A stretch of 17,933 nt of DNA from JBAZCO01 sp041654915 (GCA_041654915.1 JBAZCO010000024.1:1-17933), one strand, 5' to 3'. Positions 8,601 to 16,043 are shown, counted from the stretch's first letter. The notes: generated by a model from the sequence alone, not told the origin. A program made the numbers and translations.

Positions 8601-8998
8601 ACCTCAACAGTCTGATTAAAGACAGCAAGGTCGTCCTCCATATTAGTATAAAAATCAGCAAATTCATAGTTATCAAAAACAATTTTGTGTTGCAGACTTT
8701 CATTATTATCCCACTTGGCAAACAAGGTTAGGTTTCTTGCCGCCCTAAAGGCAGATGTGTCTACCCAAAAGCTATATGCTTTGTCGTAATACCAACCTGC
8801 AAAGGTATACCCTTGTTTCTCGGGCGGGTCGGGAGGATTGAGCATTTCCCCCTTTTGCAAAATAATAGCATCAATTATAGTGCCGCCGTCCGTATCAAAA
8901 GTAATGGTATAAGGACCATTATCGGTTTCACAAGCAAGCAATGTTCCAACAAGTAGTATCAATAATAATAGCACGGCTAATTTTGCAAAGTTTTTCAT
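5639..8998 (-). CDS. Large surface lipoprotein with InlB-type repeats and a BspA-type LRR domain
   Basis: The 1119-residue product starts with a lipoprotein signal: MKNFAKLAVLL to LLAC, with Cys23 as the likely lipidated residue. An InlB B-repeat (Flg_new type) spans about 30-96 (GYTFAGWYYD, LTLFAKW). About seven divergent repeats follow, about 102-644, each ending in a F-x-MP then a V-x-a-x-F pattern (MP near 177, 321, 395, 472, 551, 631; MKP near 248). A linker (645-790) precedes a BspA-type leucine-rich region (about 795-1000: EAGAFIRN, GRGAFDGL, GEYAFKD, RKGAFSGC). A second InlB repeat ends the protein (1052-1119: GFTFIGWYED, PIFAKWE). Such proteins serve adhesion or carbohydrate/host contact; no ligand can be named. 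A longer frame begins at 9022, but its extra codons lie inside the promoter, so ATG 8998 is chosen. It looks like an accessory gene placed between housekeeping operons. Confidence 0.9.
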   Translation of the reverse strand: MKNFAKLAVLLLLILLVGTLLACETDNGPYTITFDTDGGTIIDAIILQKGEMLNPPDPPEKQGYTFAGWYYDKAYSFWVDTSAFRAARNLTLFAKWDNNESLQHKIVFDNYEFADFYTNMEDDLAVFNQTVEVTISPKSGYQIVDGTIVASSPNTQSIVVNKVRDVSEIIKIYSFKMPAERVVLSLEFELRDYNLSVNVMGGEGRLFLSTPKAKMDEEVTYIAVPEAGYRLKEILVDTQTLHGEPFVMKPQDAMFFVYFEKLDTRGELLISITPSEGGAIIASADRVYSGVYVYLEAFPNEGYKLDTFLLDGYPIGDYFLMPSYSVDVEGVFSPIDTDITHSLYFEEGEFGVVSAEKAEYSHGERVELLVAPIEGYYLEALFVNEKFIPQQHFIMPNEDVSVSAVFSSQDNILEHSITVVTEGGTLVFNRETARQGQEVSLLHITSDTGFRFIEGSLRYNGKIFEGGSYFTMPNQSVVVTAIFETAVLYRVNAYESSKGYIIPSKSYAYAGDLITVTVRAKPGYLDTEGNFTFRYWEGDTQVVPSELTFAMPASDIDLEGDFTPRPSAKRNISLGEFSNGTLSVSYSSAPAGTLVHITASPASGYQLSSLYYPIIFMGDRAEVPIADSFIMPDFDISIYAVFVKAETAQLTLGGVYNANKHSLVSAGIKLDYYNRTSQIAQLIPINPADAIYIDALLTAEYNTASFMFEINDITQMARITQGLMLNYSALHANTSFKTIGNIFIVSLGGDAQTDYQIVSSGVEIFDDFILYLRTDGTYGMLAYKGKNIYVSLPLEYNGRSITRIEAGAFIRNTDIVKLSIGAVREIGRGAFDGLAKVTTLDLSGVTALDPLALKDCVSLTRIIVDNSYNSAYYADEQGTLYERLSLNTFRLLRYPVARTETEYTLRSYTYEIAPYAFYKTSLTKVIENSPTSVRIIGEYAFKDAAALSQIELSQVLDIRKGAFSGCISLERVSLTRLRFIGDNVFDLQGERLSIELSDLGVTGSDHFVSLVGNASLRLVVTPDNLDSFRKHQVFAGYSKYFTVSASALKAKEYIIMFESNGGNYINSQRKHNAIPVPPEPPIREGFTFIGWYEDELLTTPFTFTQIYDKEVIPIFAKWE

Positions 8999-9004
8999 AT
9001 TATA

Positions 9005-9032
9005 ATTATAGCAAAAAGACATACAATGTCAA
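9005..9032 (-). promoter_or_regulatory. Strong promoter of the InlB/LRR lipoprotein gene, predicted leaderless
   Basis: On the minus strand, a consensus TTGACA (9032-9027) lies 16 bases before TATAAT (9010-9005), with TG at 9013-9012 giving an extended -10. A second TATAAT (9004-8999) follows at once and touches the ATG at 8998. With the first box as -10, the start falls on the A of ATG. No ribosome site precedes either ATG 8998 or ATG 9022. Confidence 0.8.
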
Positions 9033-9091
9033 GAATTTAATTTCAACCAAGCAATAAGGGAGTATTTTACATTTATTATGGTGTTTCGCCG

Positions 9092-10624
9092 TTAATCTAG
9101 CGCAACAAGCTTTTTGAATACTTTTGCGGTAGCGGTAGCGTCATATAAGGCTCTATGCGCTTGAACAAGCGGAATATCAAACTCTTTGCAAAGCGAATCC
9201 AAACTATGGCTTTTTTTTGTGCGAAGTTTACTGCGTGCCAACTGCAAAGTATCTATGATATCATTATCAAAATTATAATTTACAGCCTTGGAGTGATAAG
9301 ATAAAAAGCCCATATCAAACGGCGCATTATGTGCAACAAGCGCCGCCCCACGGGTAAATTTGTAAAAATCTCCCACCACATCCTCAAAGTAAGGAGCGCC
9401 CCTTACATCGCTATCGTAAATATTGTTTACTCTGGATGCGTCCGCTGGAATCTCTCGTTCGGGATTAATTAGAGTGCTAAAGGTTTCTATAATTATGCCG
9501 TCTTGTATTTTTACCGCCCCAATCTCTATTATCTTATCCGTAGATGCGGAAAGTCCTGTGGTTTCCAAGTCAAAAACAACATATGTACCTTTTAATTGCT
9601 CTTTATAAGCAAGCTCATCGCCAAAGATATTTGTTTGCTCTTCCTCACGATAGGGTTGCGGCTCTACATATGTATATTCGTCGGGGGCTTCTTTGTAAAC
9701 AACGGTGGTTACAATGCTGGTATAGTCTATGCTGCACAGCCCCGCACCCATCACCCTTATATTCAAATTGTTGCTGCTATATTGATTAATTTGCACAGGA
9801 CCTTCGGCGGCAATTTGTACGCCGTCCTTAACTTTTTCCTCAAATAAGTTAGCGGCGGACTCGCCCCGTGGAAAATACACCGCATCCAATATACCCGTCG
9901 TGTCGTTTATTTTAAATGTGAAATAAGGCTTTTGGGTTTTGTTTGCAATTCGCTTTTGAAAGAGCAGAACTTTACCGCAAACTGTCTGTCTGTTGCTTGT
10001 CCCTTTAAGCACATCGGATATGTATCTTGGCATTTTTGTTACTGCACCAACAATATTTTCGGTGACTTCAACATCAATTACCTTGATAGATTGCCCTAAG
10101 TCTGCCTTTTTCCGCCTGTAAATTATTGTATCGTCGTCCTTTCCCTCTACAAAAAAAGCCACTGCAATCTCGCCTGTCAGCTTGGTGTCTAGGTGGGCGG
10201 CAATACGCTCCTCGTATCCCCCGCTTTTCATAAAGCTATATGTATTGGGAGTGAGCGCAAGCTTGACTTTTACCAGCTCATACTCAATTTCTACCGTGAG
10301 CGACTCCTCTTTGATTTTGGAGAATATCAGCGGTATTTCGTTATAGAGAAACTCCATAACCAATCTGGAAATATATCCTCTGTCCAAAGAGGATTTGCGA
10401 TATACAATATGCGTTTTGAATGAGGATGGAATTAATTTTAGTACCGCATCTTCCACTCTCTTGCGCAGCTCGTTATCTAAATATTTATCGTAGTCATCTG
10501 CATCTATAACAAAGGTAATAACAAGTTGATTGTCTGCATTAAGCACGGCAGTGCCTAACTTTAAAAGCTTTCTTTCGTCCTTTAAAATATTATTAAAGTG
10601 TTGCATAAATGGCGAATTATCCAT
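9092..10624 (-). CDS. PolC-derived exonuclease lacking the PHP and polymerase domains
   Basis: The 510-residue product resembles the first part of the Gram-positive replicative polymerase PolC (about 1400 residues or more in full). Residues 1-200 match the PolC N-terminal region in style. Residues 213-295 form an OB fold (VCGKVLLFQKR, YFTFKINDTTGILDAVYF). A short acidic linker leads to a DEDDh 3'-5' exonuclease at 346-508: FDLETTG (Asp352, Glu354), HNAPFD (Asp437) and HRALYD (His490, Asp495), so all catalytic residues are present. In PolC the exonuclease sits inside a PHP domain, but no PHP half precedes it here and the protein stops just after motif III. It shares 8 bases with ispG, has a GGAG site, and occupies the usual polC locus. 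It may proofread or repair DNA; polymerase activity is excluded by length. Confidence 0.85.
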   Translation of the reverse strand: MDNSPFMQHFNNILKDERKLLKLGTAVLNADNQLVITFVIDADDYDKYLDNELRKRVEDAVLKLIPSSFKTHIVYRKSSLDRGYISRLVMEFLYNEIPLIFSKIKEESLTVEIEYELVKVKLALTPNTYSFMKSGGYEERIAAHLDTKLTGEIAVAFFVEGKDDDTIIYRRKKADLGQSIKVIDVEVTENIVGAVTKMPRYISDVLKGTSNRQTVCGKVLLFQKRIANKTQKPYFTFKINDTTGILDAVYFPRGESAANLFEEKVKDGVQIAAEGPVQINQYSSNNLNIRVMGAGLCSIDYTSIVTTVVYKEAPDEYTYVEPQPYREEEQTNIFGDELAYKEQLKGTYVVFDLETTGLSASTDKIIEIGAVKIQDGIIIETFSTLINPEREIPADASRVNNIYDSDVRGAPYFEDVVGDFYKFTRGAALVAHNAPFDMGFLSYHSKAVNYNFDNDIIDTLQLARSKLRTKKSHSLDSLCKEFDIPLVQAHRALYDATATAKVFKKLVALD

Positions 10625-11636
10625 TATAACTCTCCAAAATAGTCGTTAACTCCTCTAGAATGCGTGAGTTATCTACCGTCTTTAGCGGTTTGCCGTGCAA
10701 GAAAATCACAGAGCGCTCCGCTCCTCCGCACACACCAAAGTCCGCATCTCTTGATTCACCAATACCGTTTACGCTGCAGCCCATAACTGCGATTTTAACT
10801 TGTTTTTTAATTGAACGGGTGCGCTTTTCTATTTCCTCGGCAAGGCGGGAAACTTCTAGAGTTGTTCTTGCGCAAGTGGGGCAAGCTATCACTTCCACAT
10901 ATCGCTTATCTATCCCCGCCGCTCGCAAAATATTTTGCGCCGCAAAAACCTCCTCTTTAGGGTCGCCCGATAGCGACACCCTAATAGTATCCCCTATCCC
11001 GTCTAAGAGCAAAGCGCCAATGGCAACGGCTGACTTAATCGTACCCGTAGCAACAGTACCCGACTCGGTTAGCCCTATGTGCAGAGGATAATCGGTAATT
11101 GTGTGCATATAGCGGTAAGCTTTTACTGTATCGGCAACATCGGAAGTCTTTACGGCAAGTACAAGTTGGTCGTATCCTTCGTCCTCAAATATCCGTGCAG
11201 CATCTAGCGCAAGATAAGCCAACTGCTCGGGAGTTAATTTGTCTTGAACAGAGCCACGGTTTACACCCACTCTGATTGGAACATTATTAAGCTTAGCCGC
11301 TAGAGCAATTTCTTTTATTCCTTTTTGTTTGATGTTTGAGGGATTAATTCTAATTTTTGCCGCACCGGCATCAATAGCTTTTAGTGCTAGCTTATAATCA
11401 AAGTGGATATCTGCAATGATAGGCAGTGGGGCTAGCTTGACAATCTTGCCAAATGCCGTAACGCTTTCCAAATCGGGAACAGCAATTCTAACCAAATCTG
11501 CGCCGCATTCAAAAAGCTCCTCTACCTGCCCAAGCGTAGCCGCAATATCTTTGGTAGAAGTGTTGGTCATCGTTTGTATGCTTACGGGTGCGCCCCCCCC
11601 GATGTTTAAGTTTTTAACACGGACGCTTTTTTTCAT
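10617..11636 (-). CDS. ispG: 4-hydroxy-3-methylbut-2-enyl diphosphate synthase (IspG/GcpE)
   Basis: IspG carries out the penultimate MEP-pathway step, reductive ring opening of methylerythritol cyclodiphosphate to HMBPP, using a [4Fe-4S] cluster. The 339 residues fit the short bacterial form. The TIM-barrel part (about 1-240) holds PVSIQTMTNTSTKD, RIAVPD, ADIHFDY and GVNRGS. The iron-sulfur part holds Cys252 and Cys255 (ACPTCART), Cys287 (MGCSVNGIGES) and Glu294, the expected four cluster ligands. The usual Gly after the second cysteine is Ala here. A GAGGT site lies 11 bases before the ATG, and the gap to rseP is 14 bases. With dxr in the same operon it supplies isoprenoid precursors for the UppS product. 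Confidence 0.97.
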   Translation of the reverse strand: MKKSVRVKNLNIGGGAPVSIQTMTNTSTKDIAATLGQVEELFECGADLVRIAVPDLESVTAFGKIVKLAPLPIIADIHFDYKLALKAIDAGAAKIRINPSNIKQKGIKEIALAAKLNNVPIRVGVNRGSVQDKLTPEQLAYLALDAARIFEDEGYDQLVLAVKTSDVADTVKAYRYMHTITDYPLHIGLTESGTVATGTIKSAVAIGALLLDGIGDTIRVSLSGDPKEEVFAAQNILRAAGIDKRYVEVIACPTCARTTLEVSRLAEEIEKRTRSIKKQVKIAVMGCSVNGIGESRDADFGVCGGAERSVIFLHGKPLKTVDNSRILEELTTILESYNG

Positions 11637-11650
11637 AAGCGAAAGTTACC

Positions 11651-12769
11651 TCATTTAGCAATAAAATATCGGAAAACATCGGCAAATATTGCAAATCCGA
11701 ACAATAAAATTAGTCCTGTTGCGTGAATAGCCGCCTCAATTTTCTTATTCACAGGTTTTTTGAATATCCACTCAATAAGACAAAATACAATGCGAGAGCC
11801 GTCCAAAGCTGGGAGCGGCAAGAGATTCATAACAGCAAGGTTTGCCGAAATTAAGCATACCACATAGGATAGCATTGCAAGCCCGCCCCGTGATGCCTCG
11901 GACATCACACTTATTGTGGTTATTGGACCTCCTGCATTTTCTAGCCCAAGTTGCCCTGTTACAAGTTGTCCTAATATGGCAAGAATACGGTAAGCCAAGA
12001 AAAACATAAAGGAAAAAGACCGTCCCAATGCTTGAAAAAAGCCTAGCTTTTGCGGTTTTATTATTGAGCCAAAGCCAAAGCCGTAATTGGTGATTTCCTT
12101 GCCGTTCTCGTCTAACCTAGGAACAAAAACTCCGTTTTCGTCATAGTCGCCCACAACATAGTCAGCTTTTGTTAGCTTGAGCGAAACTCGGCTGCCGTCC
12201 CGCATTACTACAATATCTGCCTCATCTCCTGTTTTTGCAAAAAGGCGGCTCTCGTCACCTTGCATAAGAATGTTCATTTGGGTACCGTTTACACTAAGAA
12301 TGGTATCCCCTTCTTGAAGTATTGAGTAATTTGCAGAGTCGGGATAAACCACGCCAATGGATGGGAGTAACTGCCCATAGAATGTGAAAAACAGCGTGAT
12401 AATGATGAGCCCAGAGATAAAGTTGAACAATGCGCCCGAGAACAATACAATTATTCTTTTCCAAGGCGCTTGATTGTTAAATGCGGTGGGACTGTCGCTA
12501 CCGGCATCCTCATCCTCAAATTGGCAGTATCCGCCAAGCGGTATGGGGCGTATGGCAAATAGCTCACCATTCTTTTTATTTCTAAACTTTAAAAATGGCA
12601 GTGTTGGTCCAAAGCCAATGCTAAACTCAAGTATTTTAAACTTGAAAAGTTTGCCCGCAAGGTAATGTCCCAACTCGTGTATTACCACCATAAACATTAG
12701 TGCAAGTATTGCTAACGCTATATATCCTATTGTGGACATTACTCCCGCAAAAGTTGCTCCTATAAGCAT
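11651..12769 (-). CDS. rseP: RIP metalloprotease RseP/RasP (site-2 protease with PDZ)
   Basis: This zinc metalloprotease sits in the cytoplasmic membrane and cuts membrane-embedded substrates such as anti-sigma factors and signal-peptide remnants. The 372-residue product has an N-terminal membrane helix with HELGH (31-35). A conserved FSIGFGP segment and IPLGGY follow, then a membrane helix near 107-130. A PDZ region (about 138-200, LQEGDTILSVNG) comes next, and the distal motif NLLPLPALDG (315-324) contains Asp323 as third ligand. Two more membrane segments end it. The usual GGR after that motif is GSR. A GGAGG site lies 10 bases before the ATG. It follows dxr by 17 bases, the standard dxr-rseP order of Gram-positive bacteria. 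No anti-sigma partner is seen nearby. Confidence 0.95.
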   Translation of the reverse strand: MLIGATFAGVMSTIGYIALAILALMFMVVIHELGHYLAGKLFKFKILEFSIGFGPTLPFLKFRNKKNGELFAIRPIPLGGYCQFEDEDAGSDSPTAFNNQAPWKRIIVLFSGALFNFISGLIIITLFFTFYGQLLPSIGVVYPDSANYSILQEGDTILSVNGTQMNILMQGDESRLFAKTGDEADIVVMRDGSRVSLKLTKADYVVGDYDENGVFVPRLDENGKEITNYGFGFGSIIKPQKLGFFQALGRSFSFMFFLAYRILAILGQLVTGQLGLENAGGPITTISVMSEASRGGLAMLSYVVCLISANLAVMNLLPLPALDGSRIVFCLIEWIFKKPVNKKIEAAIHATGLILLFGFAIFADVFRYFIAK

Positions 12770-12786
12770 TTAATAGTTACCTCCAT

Positions 12787-13899
12787 TCAAGACCATCTCG
12801 ATAGAGTATATTCCTTAATCTCTCTATCAATACTTAAAACATCCTCTAAAGAAGAAGTTTTAATATGCGAATATTTATCCATAGCGGACAAAATCACATC
12901 ATATACCTCATAAAAACTAATTTTCCCCGCAAGATAGAGCGCTACTGCCACTTCATCGGCGGCGACAAGTGCCTTGCCCGCATCGGGATTTTTCTTTACA
13001 TAGTTGCCAAGCGCAAGACAGGGAAACCTGTCGTAGTCGGGTTTTTCAAACTGCAAAGATACAAAGTCGTCTATGCTAGGCGCATTTATGCAAGGCAAGC
13101 GAGCGGGATAAGTGAGCGCATACTGTATGGGCAGGCGCATATCTGGCATAGAAAGCGCCGCTTTTGCTGCCCCGTCCGCAAGCTCAACAAATGCGTGTAC
13201 TATGCTTTGGCGGTGTATAAGCACCTCTATATTGTCGGTATCAAACAACCACTTTGCCTCTACTATCTCCATTGCCTTGTTTACTAGGGTGGCGCTGTCG
13301 ATAGTTACCTTTTGCCCCATTTGCCAAGTTGGATGATTGAGCGCCATTTGTGCCGTTGCGCCCTTAAGTTCCTCTTTGGTGTAATCTCTAAACGCTCCGC
13401 CCGAGGCGGTAAGGGTGATTTTTTGGGGTCGCTCCCCAATGTTTAAGCATTGCCACACAGCGGAGTGTTCACTATCTAGAGGGAGTATTTCTTTATTATG
13501 TGCCTTTGCCTTGCTTGTTATTAACTCGCCTGCGGAAACAAAGCTCTCCTTATTTGCCGTTGCAAGACTTGCCGCACTTTGGATAACTGCAAGTGACGGC
13601 GACAACCCGTCTATACCCCCTATGCCGTTTATTACAATATCGCAATCCTCATAAAGGTCGGGGTGAGATAATGCGGTTAAGTCATTTATCACCTTTGTTG
13701 TGCTAGCAGCATCTTGCTCAGCGCCGCCGCATACAGCAATTTTGGGTTTATATTTATTTATTAGCGGCAGAAGTTTATCATAGCGTGTTCCAGAGGCAAG
13801 CAAAGTTACTTTGCACCCAAGACTGTCTATTACATCAAGCGCTTGTCGCCCAATTGAGCCGCTTGCGCCCAACACCCCTATCCGCATTGGCTTTGTCAT
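12787..13899 (-). CDS. dxr: 1-deoxy-D-xylulose 5-phosphate reductoisomerase (Dxr/IspC)
   Basis: Dxr catalyses the first committed step of the MEP pathway: NADPH-dependent rearrangement and reduction of DXP to methylerythritol 4-phosphate. The chosen ATG overlaps the cdsA stop as ATGA, giving 370 residues that open with MTKPMRIGVLGASGSIG, a normal family start. A longer frame from 13932 would only add 11 residues antisense to nothing and buried in cdsA. The NADP-binding GxxGxxG lies at 8-17, NKESFVSAGEL at 116-126 and the metal ligands Asp142, Glu144 (LPLDSEHS) and Glu211 (NKAMEIVEA). SGGAFRDY (166-173) and NHPTWQMG are present. The usual HPQS block reads HRQS (229-232). No strong ribosome site is visible, consistent with coupling to cdsA. 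Confidence 0.96.
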   Translation of the reverse strand: MTKPMRIGVLGASGSIGRQALDVIDSLGCKVTLLASGTRYDKLLPLINKYKPKIAVCGGAEQDAASTTKVINDLTALSHPDLYEDCDIVINGIGGIDGLSPSLAVIQSAASLATANKESFVSAGELITSKAKAHNKEILPLDSEHSAVWQCLNIGERPQKITLTASGGAFRDYTKEELKGATAQMALNHPTWQMGQKVTIDSATLVNKAMEIVEAKWLFDTDNIEVLIHRQSIVHAFVELADGAAKAALSMPDMRLPIQYALTYPARLPCINAPSIDDFVSLQFEKPDYDRFPCLALGNYVKKNPDAGKALVAADEVAVALYLAGKISFYEVYDVILSAMDKYSHIKTSSLEDVLSIDREIKEYTLSRWS

Positions 13900-14744
13900 A
13901 CAGCGGCGGGTAAGTACGCCATAACAATACACATTGCCACCAAGGCGAACAGGATGCTATCTAGCCTATCCATTGCGCCGCCGTGAGAGCCTAACACACT
14001 GCCAAAGTCCTTTATTTCTAGGGAGCGCTTAATGCGGCTTGCTCCAAGGTCGCCAATTTGCGAAAACACAGCTATACCTATACCTATGAAAATATAAAAT
14101 ATTATCGCTGTGCTATGTGAGCCAAAATACTCACTAAACATTAAAGGTGCATTGAGGGGAAGTTTTGCAACTTCAAACAGCAGGTATACAAGAATAGAGC
14201 CAAACGCTCCGCCAAACAGCCCTGCTATTGAGCCGGAATAAGTTTTTTTAGGGCTGATTTTGGGGAAAATTTTTGGACCTTTTATCATACTGCCAAAGTA
14301 GTAGGCAATAGTATCTGCTGCCATTGCAGCGGCAACAGGTATTAGCAATGGTATCATACCAAAATTATTTGTTAGCAAAAATGCAAGGCTGATTAACGCA
14401 AGCGGATATACAAGAATAAACAGAGTATATAAAAAGTCTTTAAACTCCACCTTTTGGTCGAAAATATAAAAACCAAAGACCAGCAAGAAACTTGCGCCAA
14501 ACACAGTGAGGTAACCTTTTATCCCAAAAAATATGCTAAGCGGATACACAGCGACAAACGCAATGGCAAGGGGGATAAACATTGGCTTGTAACCTTTCTT
14601 TTTGCCAAGGTCTACCATTTCATAAAGCGTTAAACCGCTAAACAGTATAATAATTACATCAAACAAATACTGGCTGAACTTTGTTAATAATATAAAGCTC
14701 ATCAGTACGATAAACATTGATAAACCGGTAAGTGTTCTTTTCAT
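13896..14744 (-). CDS. cdsA: Phosphatidate cytidylyltransferase (CDP-diglyceride synthase, CdsA)
   Basis: CdsA makes CDP-diacylglycerol from CTP and phosphatidic acid, the branch point for membrane phospholipids. From the ATG at 14744 the product has 282 residues with about eight hydrophobic segments. The family signature lies at 236-261: SRIKRSLEIKDFG, then SHGGAMDRLD, with the Lys-Asp and Asp-Arg-x-Asp that bind the metal and CTP. An upstream block ADTIAYYFG plus KISPKKTYSGSIAG (143-174) is also typical. A frame open from 14828 would add 28 residues overlapping uppS; the ATGA junction with the uppS stop and a GGAG site 10 bases before ATG 14744 favour the shorter start. It sits between uppS and dxr as in most Bacillota. 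Confidence 0.95.
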   Translation of the reverse strand: MKRTLTGLSMFIVLMSFILLTKFSQYLFDVIIILFSGLTLYEMVDLGKKKGYKPMFIPLAIAFVAVYPLSIFFGIKGYLTVFGASFLLVFGFYIFDQKVEFKDFLYTLFILVYPLALISLAFLLTNNFGMIPLLIPVAAAMAADTIAYYFGSMIKGPKIFPKISPKKTYSGSIAGLFGGAFGSILVYLLFEVAKLPLNAPLMFSEYFGSHSTAIIFYIFIGIGIAVFSQIGDLGASRIKRSLEIKDFGSVLGSHGGAMDRLDSILFALVAMCIVMAYLPAAV

Positions 14745-15436
14745 TTGGGCAAATCTCCGAACTTTCTTGTTATTCTCTTGTAGCTGTCGTAAATGTATAG
14801 GATATCCTCTTTTGAGAAGTCTGGCCACAGTTTATCAATAAAAAACAACTCTGAATAAACTGTTTGTAGCGGCATAAAATTAGAAAGCCGCTTATATCCG
14901 CCATATCTCACTACCGCATCGGGGTCAGGGAGCATAGCGGTGTATAAAGCTCGCTCGATTTCCTCATAGGTTAGCGCACTAATATCCGAATTGATTATGC
15001 GTTGATTTAATATATATTCAAATGCTGTTACGACTTCATCTCTCCCACCGTAAGCCACGGCTATAATTATTGTCATATTGCGGTTATTAAGACCTGCGAC
15101 ATTAACTTTGGTAATTGCATCTAATAAAGGTTCGGGAAGCCCTTGCAGCCTCCCAATAAAGCGTACCCTGTAACCTCTTTCTTTAACCAATGGCAAAAGC
15201 CTTTGCTCCAAAAGATCGGCAATCACGCCAAATATACCCATAGTTTCGGTTTTGCTGCGTTTGTAGTTTTCCAAGCTAAAAGCATAAAAAGAAACATACG
15301 GGATATTAAGTTCATCTGCCGCTAAAATGGCTCGCATAACAGCATCCGCACCGGCGGCATACCCTGCCATCCGTCCTCCGCTGTGCCGCTCACCCCAACG
15401 CCCGTTGCCGTCAATAATAAAAGCTAAGTGTTGCAT
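14741..15436 (-). CDS. uppS: Isoprenyl transferase, probable undecaprenyl diphosphate synthase (UppS)
   Basis: UppS adds isopentenyl diphosphate units in cis to farnesyl diphosphate, making the lipid carrier for cell-wall synthesis. The 231 residues fit the family. IIDGNGRW (7-14) carries the catalytic Asp9, FYAFSLENYKR lies at 50-60, and LSNF (184-187) plus YSELFFIDKLWPDF (194-207) close the fold, with Glu196 as the likely second magnesium ligand. Several usually conserved residues differ. The GH after the Arg block is Gly25-Tyr26. The Asn of NYGGR is Ala128. The Glu of RTGGE is Tyr181 (RYGGYKR). The gene shares one base with frr (TAATG). Position and fold support UppS; the substitutions leave chain length or activity open. 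Confidence 0.9.
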   Translation of the reverse strand: MQHLAFIIDGNGRWGERHSGGRMAGYAAGADAVMRAILAADELNIPYVSFYAFSLENYKRSKTETMGIFGVIADLLEQRLLPLVKERGYRVRFIGRLQGLPEPLLDAITKVNVAGLNNRNMTIIIAVAYGGRDEVVTAFEYILNQRIINSDISALTYEEIERALYTAMLPDPDAVVRYGGYKRLSNFMPLQTVYSELFFIDKLWPDFSKEDILYIYDSYKRITRKFGDLPK

Positions 15437-16011
15437 TAAACACTCATTATTTCCTTTTCCTTGTCGGAAGAAATTGTATCTACTTCGGCAATATATTTGG
15501 AATTAACCTTGTCCACATCTTTTTCAAAAGTCTTTAGTTCGTCCTCGGTAATTATGCTATCCTTCTTGAAGGCACGCAAATTTTCTATTGCTCCTCGCCT
15601 TATATTGCGAAGCGCCACTTTGGTATTTTCGGCAAGCGTCTTTACTTCCTTAACTAATGCTTTGCGGCGCTCCTCGGTAAGCTCTGGAAACACCATTCTA
15701 ATAATTTTGCCGTCATTTGATGGGTGAATGCCTAGGTTAGCGGCAATAATTGCTTTTTCTACCGCTTTAAGCGCACTTGCATCCCAAACAGAAATAGCTA
15801 GCACCCTTGCCTCCGGCACTGTGATATTTGCCATTTGATTAATTGGCGTGGGTGTGCCGTAATAGTCAACGGTAATTCTGCTCAGCAAGTTGGCATTCGC
15901 TCGCCCTGCTTTCATAAGGGACAGGTCTGCTTTATAGCTTGCTATACTCTTTTCGCTCCTTGTGTTGAGGTCGTCAAATACAAGTTCAACTTCCATAATA
16001 TCGTATGCCAT
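15436..16011 (-). CDS. frr: Ribosome recycling factor (RRF)
   Basis: RRF acts with EF-G to split the post-termination ribosome. The chosen ATG at 16011 has an AGAGAGG site six bases upstream and gives 191 residues; about 185 is typical. A longer frame from 16053 adds 14 residues whose codons overlap the -10 box of the promoter, so it is rejected. Family blocks are LSLMKAGRANANLL (30-43), VDYYGTPTPINQMA (48-61), VPEAR (65-69), LGIHPSNDGKIIR (93-105), LTEERRKALVKEVK (111-124) and KVALRNIRRGA (131-141). It heads the operon that runs on through uppS, cdsA, dxr, rseP, ispG and the PolC derivative, and is separated from pyrH by an unusual 397-base gap. Confidence 0.96.
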   Translation of the reverse strand: MAYDIMEVELVFDDLNTRSEKSIASYKADLSLMKAGRANANLLSRITVDYYGTPTPINQMANITVPEARVLAISVWDASALKAVEKAIIAANLGIHPSNDGKIIRMVFPELTEERRKALVKEVKTLAENTKVALRNIRRGAIENLRAFKKDSIITEDELKTFEKDVDKVNSKYIAEVDTISSDKEKEIMSV

Positions 16012-16043
16012 AATAAGCCTCTCTAATAAAGTTTTATACAAAT

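Noticed and set aside
8999..9022. Upstream ATG adding eight residues (MSFCYNYN) to the lipoprotein
   Set aside because: These codons overlap the promoter spacer and both TATAAT boxes, there is no ribosome site, and the lipoprotein signal starts properly at the next Met.
12865..13336. Plus-strand open frames opposite dxr and similar frames opposite other genes
   Set aside because: They mirror strongly conserved minus-strand genes, have no ribosome sites or recognisable domains, and are shadows.
14745..14828. Longer cdsA start overlapping uppS by 88 bases
   Set aside because: The extra residues are charged and unlike CdsA N termini; ATG 14744 has a GGAG site and an ATGA junction.
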